A stretch of DNA of 64,000 nucleotides from Brevibacterium aurantiacum (GCF_007558825.1 NZ_VLTK01000006.1:62001-126000), one strand, 5' to 3'; shown: positions 40,725 through 49,504, counted from the first letter of the stretch. Notes: a model not told the origin generated them from the letters alone. A program made the numbers and translations.

Positions 40725-40829
40725 GAGCCCGTTCCAGGCTCACGGTCCTTGCTGACCCTGGCAGACGTCCGCCTGAGGGATCGACACCGGGTCTGGGAGA
40801 TGCGGCGTGCATCGCTTGAGGCCAGATGC
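40725..40829. other. gap between the pseudokinase gene and trxB promoter
   Basis: In mycobacteria this position holds sigM and its anti-sigma gene rsmA. Here only about 100 bases separate the pseudokinase stop from the trxB promoter, with no ORF and no remnant that I recognise. A weak GC-rich stem (CCAGG/CCTGG) may serve as a terminator. Confidence 0.4.
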
Positions 40830-40855
40830 GGAATAGTCGCAACCGCCGTACCGTT
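40830..40855 (+). promoter_or_regulatory. SigR/SigH-type promoter of trxBA
   Basis: GGAAT at 40830-40834, exactly 18 bases, then GTT at 40853-40855: this is the consensus for the disulfide-stress ECF sigma factor (SigR of Streptomyces, SigH of mycobacteria). It lies about 80 bases before the trxB start, and trxBA is the classic target. TACGAT at 40861-40866 might be part of a second, vegetative promoter. Confidence 0.7.
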
Positions 40856-40932
40856 ATGCGTACGATAGTCAATCCGTGCCGCGATCGAGCGGGACTCTGA
40901 GTACACAGCGAGCAGAAACAGGGAATTTTCAC

Positions 40933-41928
40933 ATGACTGATACACAATTGGTGATCATCGGGTCGGGTCCGGCCGGATACACCGCGGCCGTCTACGCGGC
41001 TCGTGCGAACCTTTCGCCCGTGGTCATTGCAGGTTCTGTGACAGCAGGTGGTGAGCTCATGAACACCACCGACGTTGAGAATTACCCCGGTTTCCCCGCC
41101 GGAGTGCAAGGTCCAGAACTCATGGAGAGCATGCGCGAGCAGGCTGAGAAGTTCGGCGCCGAGGTGATCTACGACGATGTCGCGACCCTCAAACTGGAGC
41201 CCGGTGCCCATCAGATCGAAACTGCGCTGGGAGCCAGGTACACGGCTCAGGCAGTCATCCTCGCCACCGGCTCTGCGTACCGCGAGCTCAACCTTCCCAA
41301 TGAGAAGAAGCTCTCCGGCCACGGCGTCAGCTGGTGTGCCACCTGCGACGGCTTCTTCTTCCGAAATCAGCACATCGCTGTTGTCGGCGGGGGCGACTCG
41401 GCCCTCGAAGAGGCAACATTCCTCACTCGGTTCGCCTCCAAAGTGACCCTCATCCACCGTCGTCAAGAGCTTCGTGCTTCACAGGCGATGCAGGATCGGG
41501 CAGCCGCCGATGAGAAGCTCGAATACCTCCTCGACAGCGAAGTCACCGAGATCCACGGCGAAGACTCACTCACTGGTCTCACGGTCCGCAACACTGTCTC
41601 AGGTGAAACGTCTGAACTGCCGGTCACCGGCTTGTTCGTGGCAATCGGCTCGGATCCCCGCACCAGTCTCTTCGGCGATCAGCTCTCGCTGCGTTCCGAT
41701 GGCTATCTCAACGTCGAAGGGCGAACCTCCAAGACCGCGGTCGAAGGCGTATTCGCTGCGGGCGACGTCATCGACTCCGTCTACAGGCAGGCCATTACGG
41801 CTGCGGGATCAGGCTGCTCGGCAGCCCTCGATGCTGAACACTACCTGGCCGATCTCGATGCCGTGACAAAACAGGCCGAGGCCGTAGCCGCTGAGGCTTC
41901 ACAGGCTCCAGCGCCGATTGCGTCCTGA
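40933..41928 (+). CDS. trxB: thioredoxin reductase
   Basis: A 331-residue low-molecular-weight thioredoxin reductase. The FAD site is VIIGSGPAGYTAAVYAARAN, the redox disulfide is WCATCDG (Cys135 and Cys138), the NADPH site is VVGGGDSALEEA followed by HRR, and the second FAD motif GVFAAGDVID. It transfers electrons from NADPH to TrxA, encoded 140 bp downstream. ATG at 40933 was chosen by homology and a GGGAA site. A roughly 20-residue Ala-rich tail past the family end is unremarkable. Confidence 0.97.
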   Translation: MTDTQLVIIGSGPAGYTAAVYAARANLSPVVIAGSVTAGGELMNTTDVENYPGFPAGVQGPELMESMREQAEKFGAEVIYDDVATLKLEPGAHQIETALGARYTAQAVILATGSAYRELNLPNEKKLSGHGVSWCATCDGFFFRNQHIAVVGGGDSALEEATFLTRFASKVTLIHRRQELRASQAMQDRAAADEKLEYLLDSEVTEIHGEDSLTGLTVRNTVSGETSELPVTGLFVAIGSDPRTSLFGDQLSLRSDGYLNVEGRTSKTAVEGVFAAGDVIDSVYRQAITAAGSGCSAALDAEHYLADLDAVTKQAEAVAAEASQAPAPIAS

Positions 41929-42068
41929 CAGACACCACTCGACTGACACCAACTGCCACGAAGCACACGCTTCACCTGACCTGACGAAGGTCTATGCGCG
42001 AGCTCGGGGAATGAATCCTGCACAACGGCTGTTTCCGCTAGAGAACATTGTTAAGAGAAAGGTTGCTC

Positions 42069-42386
42069 ATGTCGACAGAAGTCACTGATGCCACGTTCGA
42101 AGAGACCGTATTGAAGTCCGACAAGCCAGTGCTCGTCGATTTCTGGGCTCCATGGTGCGGCCCTTGCCGCATGGTCAGCCCGATCGTTGACCAGATCGCG
42201 GAAGAGAACACCGAGAAGCTCAACGTGGTCAAGGTCAACACCGACGAAAACCTAGAGACGGCGAGCAAGTACGGAATCACCTCGATTCCTGCGCTCTACG
42301 TCTTCAAGGATGGTGAAGTAGCAAAGACCATCATCGGTGCACGGCCCAAACCTGCGCTTGAGGATGAGCTCTCCGACTTCATCTGA
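42069..42386 (+). CDS. trxA: thioredoxin
   Basis: A 105-residue thioredoxin with the active site WCGPC (Trp29, Cys30, Cys33), DFWAPWCGPCRM and the cis-proline segment ITSIPALYVF. ATG at 42069 has GAGAAAGG upstream; the seven-residue extension is not conserved. It reduces protein disulfides, methionine sulfoxide reductases and ribonucleotide reductase in the cytoplasm. Probably co-transcribed with trxB from the SigR-type promoter and ended by the strong hairpin at 42395. Confidence 0.97.
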   Translation: MSTEVTDATFEETVLKSDKPVLVDFWAPWCGPCRMVSPIVDQIAEENTEKLNVVKVNTDENLETASKYGITSIPALYVFKDGEVAKTIIGARPKPALEDELSDFI

Positions 42387-42394
42387 TCATGTTC

Positions 42395-42428
42395 TAAGGC
42401 GCCTGTTGTACGATCAACAGGCGCCTTA
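42395..42428 (+). terminator. trxA terminator
   Basis: TAAGGCGCCTGTTG and its exact complement CAACAGGCGCCTTA form a 14-bp perfect stem around TACGAT, nine bases after the trxA stop. No U-tract follows. Confidence 0.85.
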
Positions 42429-42482
42429 GGTCTACCCAGATTCAGGCAGGAACACGTTCAGAACTTCGCACAGCAGATTGGC

Positions 42483-43625
42483 ATGGCATTGACTCACAAC
42501 CCACACCCGCCGTTTTCACGCGGGCACAGCTCTGAGGTGCTGCCCAACATCAAAGCTCAGATGGCTCGTCTGGGGCTCAATGTTGGTCAAGCCGAATCTG
42601 TCGAGTTCGACCGGACCTTCGAACTCGCCGTCCGGCAGTTCCAACAGGTGCGAGGGATTCTCTGTGACGGCGTGATGGGCACAGAGACCTTTTCAGAGCT
42701 CGAGCGGGCTAGATATCAACTCGGCGACCGTGTCCTCCGCTATGACCCTGTGAGAGTCCTTACAGGCGACGATGTACTCAGACTGCAGCGGACTCTCGCC
42801 GGTCTTGGATTCTACGCAGGCCGCATGGACGCCGAGTACTCAGCGATCACTGACGCCGCCGTCAAAGAGCTGCAGATGAGTCTCGGCACCAAGGTCGACG
42901 GAGTGGCAGGACCACAGACACTGCGCGGACTCGACGCGATTGACCGCAAACAGGACACCGGGAATCTCTTTGCTCTTGAAGAACGAGCTCGAGTTGCAGC
43001 TTCTGGGACCTCGCTTGCCGGTCGCACCTTCGTCATCGAGGCTGCAACTACAGTTGTAGATTTCGAAACTCTTCCAATGACGAAGACTCAAGCCGACACC
43101 GAGCGGCGCATCACCACCGATATAGCAAGCCGACTTGCCGGCCGATTGGAAGCTGTGGGTGCAGGAGCAGTCGTACTCAACGGCGACGCTGTCGAGGTCA
43201 ACAAGGCCGACCAACTCGGTGCTTCCGCCGTCATCACAGTCACCGCGGACGTCAACAAGTCCAAAGACGCAAACGGAATCGCAACCTTCTTCTTCGGGCA
43301 CGAGACTCACTCCGACATCAATTCTCCGACCGGTGCACGTCTGGCTGAACTCATTCAGAGCGAACTCGCTGCCAGGACGGGAATGAGAGACTGCAGGAGC
43401 CATGCTCGCACTTGGTCTTCTCTGAAGCGGCTCCGCACTCCAAAGGTCCACGTGGTCGCCGGCTACCTCACTAACGCAGACGATCTCGATAACCTCGAAG
43501 ACGCCAACGTACGAGATGCGATTGCTGACGGCATCGCAGCTGGCCTGCAGAGACTATACGTGCGCGAGGACTCTGATCCAGAAACTGGGACTCTCAGCCT
43601 GGCAGAAATCAAGGCGTACAGCTAG
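42483..43625 (+). CDS. cwlM: CwlM-like peptidoglycan regulator, amidase-fold pseudoenzyme
   Basis: A 380-residue protein with two peptidoglycan-binding-1 repeats (about 18-75 and 95-152: FELAVRQFQQVRGILCDGVM and AAVKELQMSLGTKVDGVAGP) and an amidase_3-like domain (about 180-365). There is no signal peptide, as in mycobacterial CwlM, which stays in the cytoplasm, is phosphorylated by PknB and activates MurA. The zinc-amidase motifs are lost: the DPGHGG strand reads FVIEAATTVVD, and VEGGFLSN reads VHVVAGYLTN with no catalytic Glu. It is placed after trxA as in mycobacteria (Rv3915). The 3' flank is the parS array. Confidence 0.88.
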   Translation: MALTHNPHPPFSRGHSSEVLPNIKAQMARLGLNVGQAESVEFDRTFELAVRQFQQVRGILCDGVMGTETFSELERARYQLGDRVLRYDPVRVLTGDDVLRLQRTLAGLGFYAGRMDAEYSAITDAAVKELQMSLGTKVDGVAGPQTLRGLDAIDRKQDTGNLFALEERARVAASGTSLAGRTFVIEAATTVVDFETLPMTKTQADTERRITTDIASRLAGRLEAVGAGAVVLNGDAVEVNKADQLGASAVITVTADVNKSKDANGIATFFFGHETHSDINSPTGARLAELIQSELAARTGMRDCRSHARTWSSLKRLRTPKVHVVAGYLTNADDLDNLEDANVRDAIADGIAAGLQRLYVREDSDPETGTLSLAEIKAYS

Positions 43626-43641
43626 AAGCTCGATGCCTTAG

Positions 43642-43655
43642 GTTTCACGTGAAAC
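43642..43655. promoter_or_regulatory. parS site 1
   Basis: Perfect GTTTCACGTGAAAC, 16 bp after the cwlM stop codon. The next site is 532 bp away, twice the common spacing. Confidence 0.93.
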
Positions 43656-44173
43656 GCGTGGTCGACGGCTCTCAACGCAACTTAGTAGCCGACGCCTGTT
43701 CCCGCGATGCCTCCGATCTACCAACTTGAATTCATTCGTTGACTGCTGATCTCCTAGTCTGAAGACTATTTGTTGAGTCACGCACTCCATCCTGCGTTGC
43801 GATTCGCAACCTATTTCATTTCATAGGGCTAGGCACATCTGTATCGGGATAGATGAGACCGTCCAGACAGATTCGTACTGGTGACCAGCCAGCTCGGGCG
43901 ACCAGCAAACTCGGTTGGACGTTATCCGACGAAATCGATCTTCCGGCCTGGGTTCAACGGCCTCATCATCGAACGTCAAGTATTCCCATTCATCTAATTG
44001 GGTCAGCGCCGACGCACTACTGTGAGCCCATGTGGCGGCCCATGCCGTTACTAACGCATACACTCCTACGAAGAATCTATCCCGAGTACTAGCGAGGACT
44101 AATTGTACGTGTACGGGTTCATAGAACGACATTGCTCATAGAAAATACCGAGCAACCGATTCATCCGACGGCG

Positions 44174-44187
44174 GTTTCAGGTGAAAC
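44174..44187. promoter_or_regulatory. parS site 2 (one mismatch)
   Basis: GTTTCAGGTGAAAC: the central C is G, which breaks the inner CG step of the palindrome. Spacing to site 3 is 233 bp. Confidence 0.7.
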
Positions 44188-44406
44188 ATGCATAGCGTGC
44201 TCTACACAACCGGCGAGTCAGAGTTCGCGGGCGCACAGTGATCTGGGCGGCTCATCTCGCTGCTGGGAACGATGCTCGGGTCGACATTCGCGGCTCGGCC
44301 TTCAACACTCAACCAGCGTCCTGGATATTCACTCCATACACCGTCATGAATTTCTCAGTATCTCCTGCCCTTGGCAAATGACTCAATGCCGATCTAGGTC
44401 GTTTCC

Positions 44407-44420
44407 GTTTCACGTGAAAC
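44407..44420. promoter_or_regulatory. parS site 3
   Basis: Perfect 14-mer; 227 bp before site 4. Confidence 0.93.
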
Positions 44421-44633
44421 CATCTGAAATCAATGATCTGAAGCCTTCCAAATATCGCGAACAAACGATCTTGAGATCTCTCTGCAGCTGGCGTGGGTAT
44501 TCTGGCATAAAGTGTTGACTCGTTCGGGCCGGAAGCGCCGAATCCTGAACAAGTCGAATCAAGTAGCGCCTCAGCACTACTCCAAGGACGAGACAACGCT
44601 GAGATGAACCAGCCCAACGGATAATAATCTAAT

Positions 44634-44647
44634 GTTTCACGTGAAAC
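44634..44647. promoter_or_regulatory. parS site 4
   Basis: Perfect 14-mer; 248 bp before site 5. Confidence 0.93.
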
Positions 44648-44881
44648 TGCACTCGCTCACGCATGGACCACAATGTGGCCGTCAGGACGAGTGTAGGCAC
44701 ACGTCGCGTAGTGGACGCCCTAGATCGGCCCTAAAAGCACAGTCCCGGACGATACGATGACTCGACGGCCACTCATGACTTTCCAGTTAGTCCAGTGATT
44801 GTCGGCAACGTCCTACAAGGGCCCGGACCTCTGCTTCATCCAGGACTGATGGCGCCCGGCCACTGGTTAGTGCAACAATTT

Positions 44882-44895
44882 GTTCCACGTGAAAC
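44882..44895. promoter_or_regulatory. parS site 5 (one mismatch)
   Basis: GTTCCACGTGAAAC, the same variant known in the spo0J gene of Bacillus subtilis, where it binds ParB well. Flanked by T and A as in the extended 16-mer. 254 bp before site 6. Confidence 0.85.
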
Positions 44896-45135
44896 AATCG
44901 CCAGCTTCCGTCCGCGACCGTTGTGTGGAGGACCACGCACAGCTCAAGAATGCGGCTGTTTACGCAAGCGACTAGCGAATCAAGGTCAGCTGTTAGCCGT
45001 GCGGTCTTCCTCTTATGCAGCATAGACAGAAGTAGACCGCAACGAAGAGAATTGGGCGTTTGAGGTCTAACGATCGTTGGCCAAACGCTAAAACTACTCG
45101 ACCGTCAACACCCGCCTCAGACCTACATCAATACT

Positions 45136-45149
45136 GTTTCACGTGAAAC
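45136..45149. promoter_or_regulatory. parS site 6
   Basis: Perfect 14-mer; 321 bp before site 7, the largest single interval in the regular part. Confidence 0.93.
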
Positions 45150-45456
45150 GCTTCGCGCAACGTTGTATTACGCATTCCAAGGTTCACAACTTGCCATTAG
45201 TCGACGGCGACTCGCCCGCCGTGGTCAACGCCGCGATCCTTGGCCGCCAACAGCCAAAGAGCGTTGATGCAAGGTCATTGAGAACTGATCACACGTGTCC
45301 GCCCACCGGCATCGGAGACGGCTACTGGGCATCGGCAAGCGCCACGGTTGCTCATATTCACCATTGACAGGTGGAGACCCAGTTCGCGGCTTTCGATACG
45401 GAATCCCATTTGTTGATGGCGAAATACGGGCGCCTGCGATCGAACAAGAGGGAATC

Positions 45457-45470
45457 GTTTCACGTGAAAC
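45457..45470. promoter_or_regulatory. parS site 7
   Basis: Perfect 14-mer; 249 bp before site 8. Confidence 0.93.
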
Positions 45471-45705
45471 ATTCGCCAGAGCGTGACCCGTTGTATGTCC
45501 GGCGCAGAAGAGGTGGACTCCAGACGCCGGCCATGTCCAGGGCACTCAAACGCAGAAGAGAGTTGCCGTGGAAGCTAGTGCGAATGAAGTCCATAGCCAT
45601 CAGTCGCGCCCGAATAGATGACTGGTTGCTCCTTACGTGGTGTTGAACGGCGGTGTTAACAGGTCTGCACCAGCGAATACGACAACGGGGAATATGATGT
45701 TTGCC

Positions 45706-45719
45706 GTTTCACGTGAAAC
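45706..45719. promoter_or_regulatory. parS site 8
   Basis: Perfect 14-mer; 268 bp before site 9. Confidence 0.93.
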
Positions 45720-45973
45720 TATCATCTTGCGCCGGGCAATGCCGGGGAAGTACCGTCACGTTTCGCAAGATGAGCGCGAGCCCTCTTCCTTTGCAGACCA
45801 GCCGCATTTGCGTTCGCAATTCCTAACCGAGCCTGCGCCGCTCGGAGTAGAAAGCCTATACACGAGACACCCTCTACACCGGACGGCCTAAGGCTGTATT
45901 GGCTCTCCCCTCGCGATCATACCCACGGTAGCTAGCTCCTTCCCAAGCAGGCGGGCGACACTGCCGACCTTTG

Positions 45974-45987
45974 GTTTCACGTGAAAC
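45974..45987. promoter_or_regulatory. parS site 9
   Basis: Perfect 14-mer; 259 bp before site 10. Confidence 0.93.
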
Positions 45988-46232
45988 CTATCCGAGGCGG
46001 AGCTCCGTGGGAAGAACAAATCAATAGTAATGGACGAGGGGGACGAGTACATGCCGTACTCCGAGTTCATACCCTTCGTACTGCGACAATCCTTCACGAT
46101 CCACAGCCACCCTTTTCAATTTCAGTATCTTCAATTGCATTCGTAACAATCCCTTCACTGGCCGACCATCCGCTGCTCGGGAGCACAATTCGTTGTCTGC
46201 CCAAACCACAAGTGGCGGATGGAATGAAGGAG

Positions 46233-46246
46233 GTTTCACGTGAAAC
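46233..46246. promoter_or_regulatory. parS site 10
   Basis: Perfect 14-mer; 249 bp before site 11. Confidence 0.93.
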
Positions 46247-46481
46247 AATCATCGGCCGCCCACCACGAGGGACAGTTGGACCCGAAATCTTCAATAGCGA
46301 CATCGGCTTCATTAGGCCCAAGCATTCGTGTTCCGCATCGTCCGGAATGGTCAATCGAGGATACAGGTAGCCAATTTCGCCACCACTAGCGCCTGACTGC
46401 TGAGTTCACTCTGGCCTGCAGGCCATGAGCAATTGCAAGGCGCCATTCGGCTAAACTGCCGGGCATTCATAGTGATCTGTG

Positions 46482-46495
46482 GTTTCACGTGAAAC
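46482..46495. promoter_or_regulatory. parS site 11
   Basis: Perfect 14-mer; the last in the gene-free zone, 503 bp before the site inside parB. A decayed 13-base look-alike (GTCTCACTGAAAC) is at 46668-46680. Confidence 0.93.
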
Positions 46496-46744
46496 AATCG
46501 CAAGATGCCCGACAGGGCGCGACGACTTGGCGCCGATGTTTAGTCTTCCATAGCCGCCAAACCCCTCCGGGAAGCCGAATGGGCAAACCCCAATTCGACG
46601 GCGCTCGGCATGATAGTCAAAATGTTCAAAAGCCTAGCCGCCAACAGGTCCAAGAACCCTATTCACAGTCTCACTGAAACGGGAGGCCGAGGTAACCTAC
46701 CTGCACTAGCGCCGAAGTCCAGCTGAGCACGAGGGGTTGAATAC

Positions 46745-46792
46745 AAGTTGGGCGGGTCACGATGAACAATGTCATCATCACCCGCCCAACTT
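46745..46792 (-). terminator. parAB operon terminator
   Basis: AAGTTGGGCGGGT (46745-46757) and ACCCGCCCAACTT (46780-46792) form a perfect 13-bp stem 18 bp after the parB stop on the minus strand; the loop contains a smaller GATGA/TCATC stem. Confidence 0.85.
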
Positions 46793-46809
46793 CAAACGAC
46801 CAGAGGCAG

Positions 46810-48585
46810 CTATTCCGCCGGCGCCTCAACTCCAAGCAAAGTGAGGATGCGATCGAGATCGTCTTGGTTCGCGAACTCCACGCTCAGCTTGCCCTTCTTC
46901 TTTCCAACCGTGATGTTGACCTTAGTGTCAAGACGATCGCCCAGGCGTTCAGCAACTTCAATGAACTGAGGCGCTACTCGGGTGGTTGCACGTGAAACAT
47001 TCATCGAGTCGCCACGGTTAAGAAGCACGACAGCTTCTTCGGACGCTCTCACAGAGAGGCCCTCAGCAACGATGCGCTGAGCAAGAATCTCCATATGCTC
47101 CGGTTCGCGAAGACCGAGGATCGCACGAGCGTGCCCTGCCGAAATGACGCCAGCAGCTACACGCCGTTGGACCAACGGGGGCAACCGAAGCAGGCGAAGC
47201 GTATTGGAAATCTGAGGGCGAGAACGTCCGATACGTTCGGAAAGCTCCTCCTGTGTGCACCCGAAGTCCTCGAGCAGCTGGCCATAGGCAGCAGCCTCTT
47301 CCAATGGGTTCAGTTCCGCTCGGTGCAAGTTCTCAAGCAGAGCATCCCGCAAGAGGTCTGTGTCGTCGACGTAGCGAATGATTGCAGGGATGGTTGACAG
47401 ACCTGCGTCCTTCGTCGCCCGAAGACGACGTTCGCCCATGATGAGTTCGAAGCGTTCGTGATCGCTTGGCTTCTGCCGGACGACGACCGGCTGCAGCACA
47501 CCGATCTCGCGGATGCTGTGGACAAGTTCACTGAGCTGATCTTCGTCAAAGAAGGTACGTGGCTGACGAGGGTTGGCATCAATACGGTCGACGTCGATCT
47601 CGCCGAATTCCGTATCAGGGATCGAATCAACTCCGGCAGTCCCTGTATCCTCGTCCGCTACTGAGTCCTCGTCTTCGTTAACGGAGGCTGGGCTCGACGA
47701 GGCCGGCGACGGCGTCGAGGCCGGACCTACTTCATCTGTAGTCACCGGGTTGTCTGACGCGGTCTCTTGTCGAGCCTCATCGAAGATCTCATGACCCGAC
47801 CTGTACACCCCGGGATGTGTCTCCAGAACATCGTCGGCCCGTGTCGACTCCTCGTCCTTTTGATCCGCGGTCAAGTCCACAGGTGTCGCTTCGACGTCGG
47901 GCTCAGCAGTACCAACGCCAGAAGCCTCCAAACCAGCTGTGCCGGCGAGCTCCGATTCAGGAGTCCAATCGACACCGGCAGTCGCGGGTGCCTCCCGCTT
48001 CGCCTTGGTGTTCGAAGCACGGCTTGCAGTCTTGGTTGCTGTCGAGGTCTGAGCACTCGATTCCGCAGACGCCGACTTCACTGAAGAGCTACCCGTCGCA
48101 ATGGTGTTCGCTGCGCTGGTTTTGGCCGTTGCGGACTTCGTCCCTGAAGACGTCTTCTTCGTCGTCGTCTGAGACCCGCCAGGCTTCGAGGAGGTTGACC
48201 CAGTTGCTTTCTTCGCAGACGCACTCTTGGCTGGCCCACTCTTTGGAGCCGTGCTTTTCGAAGTGGTGCTCTTCGCAGCCGTGTTCTTCGAAGTGGTGCT
48301 CTTCGCCGGCGCCGACTCAGATGCAGGCCCATCCGTCCTAGGAGTCTTCGACGTCGAAGACGTGGATGAAGTTCCGGCCTTAGGCTTGCGCCTACGTGAG
48401 GACTGCATAGACGCTGCAGGATCAGTGCGAACGGTCCGAGGTGCCTTCGGCTCTTCTGCGGTCTCCTTGGCCTCTTCGGGCTCGCCACCGGAGAAGAACA
48501 CGTCAACTGGTCGGTCGTTCGACGCCGCGTCCGGAATCAAAGCGCCCAGACCACGACCCAATCCACGCTTCCTGCGTTCAGCCAC
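46810..48585 (-). CDS. parB: chromosome partitioning protein ParB with long linker
   Basis: A 591-residue ParB, against roughly 300-350 in most actinobacteria. Residues 1-19 ([19 protein letters not shown]) are the conserved ParA-contact motif. Residues 20 to about 328 are low complexity: 60-200 rich in Ser, Thr, Ala and Lys with Arg (histone-tail-like), 200-325 acidic. The CTPase/clamp domain begins at [14 protein letters not shown] (330-343), with GERRLRA at 384-390 and ENLHR at 418-422; the parS-binding helix-turn-helix is near 450-470 ([16 protein letters not shown]), and a C-terminal dimer domain ends the protein. It loads at parS and spreads. It overlaps parA by eight bases. Confidence 0.96.
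   Translation of the reverse strand: MAERRKRGLGRGLGALIPDAASNDRPVDVFFSGGEPEEAKETAEEPKAPRTVRTDPAASMQSSRRRKPKAGTSSTSSTSKTPRTDGPASESAPAKSTTSKNTAAKSTTSKSTAPKSGPAKSASAKKATGSTSSKPGGSQTTTKKTSSGTKSATAKTSAANTIATGSSSVKSASAESSAQTSTATKTASRASNTKAKREAPATAGVDWTPESELAGTAGLEASGVGTAEPDVEATPVDLTADQKDEESTRADDVLETHPGVYRSGHEIFDEARQETASDNPVTTDEVGPASTPSPASSSPASVNEDEDSVADEDTGTAGVDSIPDTEFGEIDVDRIDANPRQPRTFFDEDQLSELVHSIREIGVLQPVVVRQKPSDHERFELIMGERRLRATKDAGLSTIPAIIRYVDDTDLLRDALLENLHRAELNPLEEAAAYGQLLEDFGCTQEELSERIGRSRPQISNTLRLLRLPPLVQRRVAAGVISAGHARAILGLREPEHMEILAQRIVAEGLSVRASEEAVVLLNRGDSMNVSRATTRVAPQFIEVAERLGDRLDTKVNITVGKKKGKLSVEFANQDDLDRILTLLGVEAPAE
46985..46998. promoter_or_regulatory. parS site 12, inside parB (one mismatch)
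   Basis: GTTGCACGTGAAAC on the plus strand, covering the codons for Val530-Ser-Arg-Ala of ParB. Bacillus subtilis also has a parS in its parB (spo0J) gene. Confidence 0.75.
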
Positions 48586-49504
48586 GATTTACTCCTCGTT
48601 GTGCGATTTCTTCGGCCGCTTCCCGATAGGACAAAGCGCCACTGGAATGGGGGTCGTATGAAATGACAGTCTGTCCGTAGCTCGGAGCCTCTGAAATGCG
48701 CACGGAGCGTGGAATCGAGGATGATAGGACCTGATCGGGGAAGTGAGTCCGTACATCATCCGCTACTTGGGCGCTCAGGTTGGTCCGCCCGTCGTACATC
48801 GTCAGAAGGATCGTGGAGATCGCCAATTTAGGATTGAGATGCTTCTGGATGAGCTGAATATTCTTCAGCAGCTGGCTCAAGCCCTCAAGCGCATAATATT
48901 CGCACTGAATCGGGATGAGAACTTCGCGGGCGGCGACGAAGGCATTGACTGTCAGAAGGCCTAAGCTCGGAGGGCAGTCCACGATCACGTAGTCCACTCG
49001 ACTTCCCACTGCAGCCTGTTCATCGAGATAGACATTCAGGGACCTCTGCAGGCGCTGCTCTCGAGCGACAAGGGACACCAGCTCGATCTCGGCCCCGGCC
49101 AGATCAATGGTCGCCGGCACGCATTTGAGAGTCTCGAAGTCCGGGCACTGCGCTACGGCTTCACGCATGGGGACGTCATCGATGATCACATCGTAGATGC
49201 TGGTGACTTCCGAATAGTGGTCGATGCCTAGAGCAGTGCTGGCGTTGCCCTGTGGATCGATGTCGATGAGCAGTACGTTGAGATTCTGATTCGCCAGCGC
49301 AGCTGCGATATTCACAGCGGTCGTGGTTTTCCCGACGCCGCCCTTCTGGTTGGCGATCGTGAAGATCCGGGTAAAGTCTGGTTGTGGAAAACTCACCTGC
49401 GACAGTCGATCGGCGCGTCGATTGTCGCGCGCGATTGCAGCACCTATGGGAGACGACTCGTCCATGATCGGCATTCGGCGCACTCCATCATCCATTGGTT
49501 TCAC
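48578..49504 (-). CDS. parA: chromosome partitioning ATPase ParA (Soj)
   Basis: A 308-residue Walker-type ATPase. The deviant Walker A is KGGVGKTT, followed by [13 protein letters not shown] (Walker A'), [16 protein letters not shown] (Walker B region) and [20 protein letters not shown]. It binds DNA non-specifically as an ATP dimer and moves ParB-parS complexes. A variable N-terminal extension of about 45 residues precedes the fold, and the start could be GTG 49504, ATG 49495 or ATG 49474. It overlaps parB by eight bases. Upstream is rsmG on the same strand, 36 bp away. Confidence 0.96.
   Translation of the reverse strand: MKPMDDGVRRMPIMDESSPIGAAIARDNRRADRLSQVSFPQPDFTRIFTIANQKGGVGKTTTAVNIAAALANQNLNVLLIDIDPQGNASTALGIDHYSEVTSIYDVIIDDVPMREAVAQCPDFETLKCVPATIDLAGAEIELVSLVAREQRLQRSLNVYLDEQAAVGSRVDYVIVDCPPSLGLLTVNAFVAAREVLIPIQCEYYALEGLSQLLKNIQLIQKHLNPKLAISTILLTMYDGRTNLSAQVADDVRTHFPDQVLSSSIPRSVRISEAPSYGQTVISYDPHSSGALSYREAAEEIAQRGVNRG

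Larger units (their letters stand above)
43626..46744. other. gene-free parS array (chromosomal centromere) next to parAB
   Basis: About 3.1 kb between cwlM and the parB terminator without any credible gene. Short ORFs on both strands have poor codon use and several read through the palindromes (giving VSRET or FHVK). Eleven ParB sites matching GTTTCACGTGAAAC are present, nine perfect. Starts are 43642, 44174, 44407, 44634, 44882, 45136, 45457, 45706, 45974, 46233 and 46482, so most gaps are 227-268 bp. The spacers show no repeat to each other by eye and are visibly lower in GC than the genes around. It is probably the main ParB loading zone for origin segregation. Confidence 0.9.

Noticed and set aside
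43853..46370. Small ORFs on both strands within the parS region (for example 44132-44518, 45637-45891, 45981-46370)
   Set aside because: Random codon use, no ribosome-binding sites, and many cross the palindromes, which gives the same VSRET or HVK peptides; no family resemblance.
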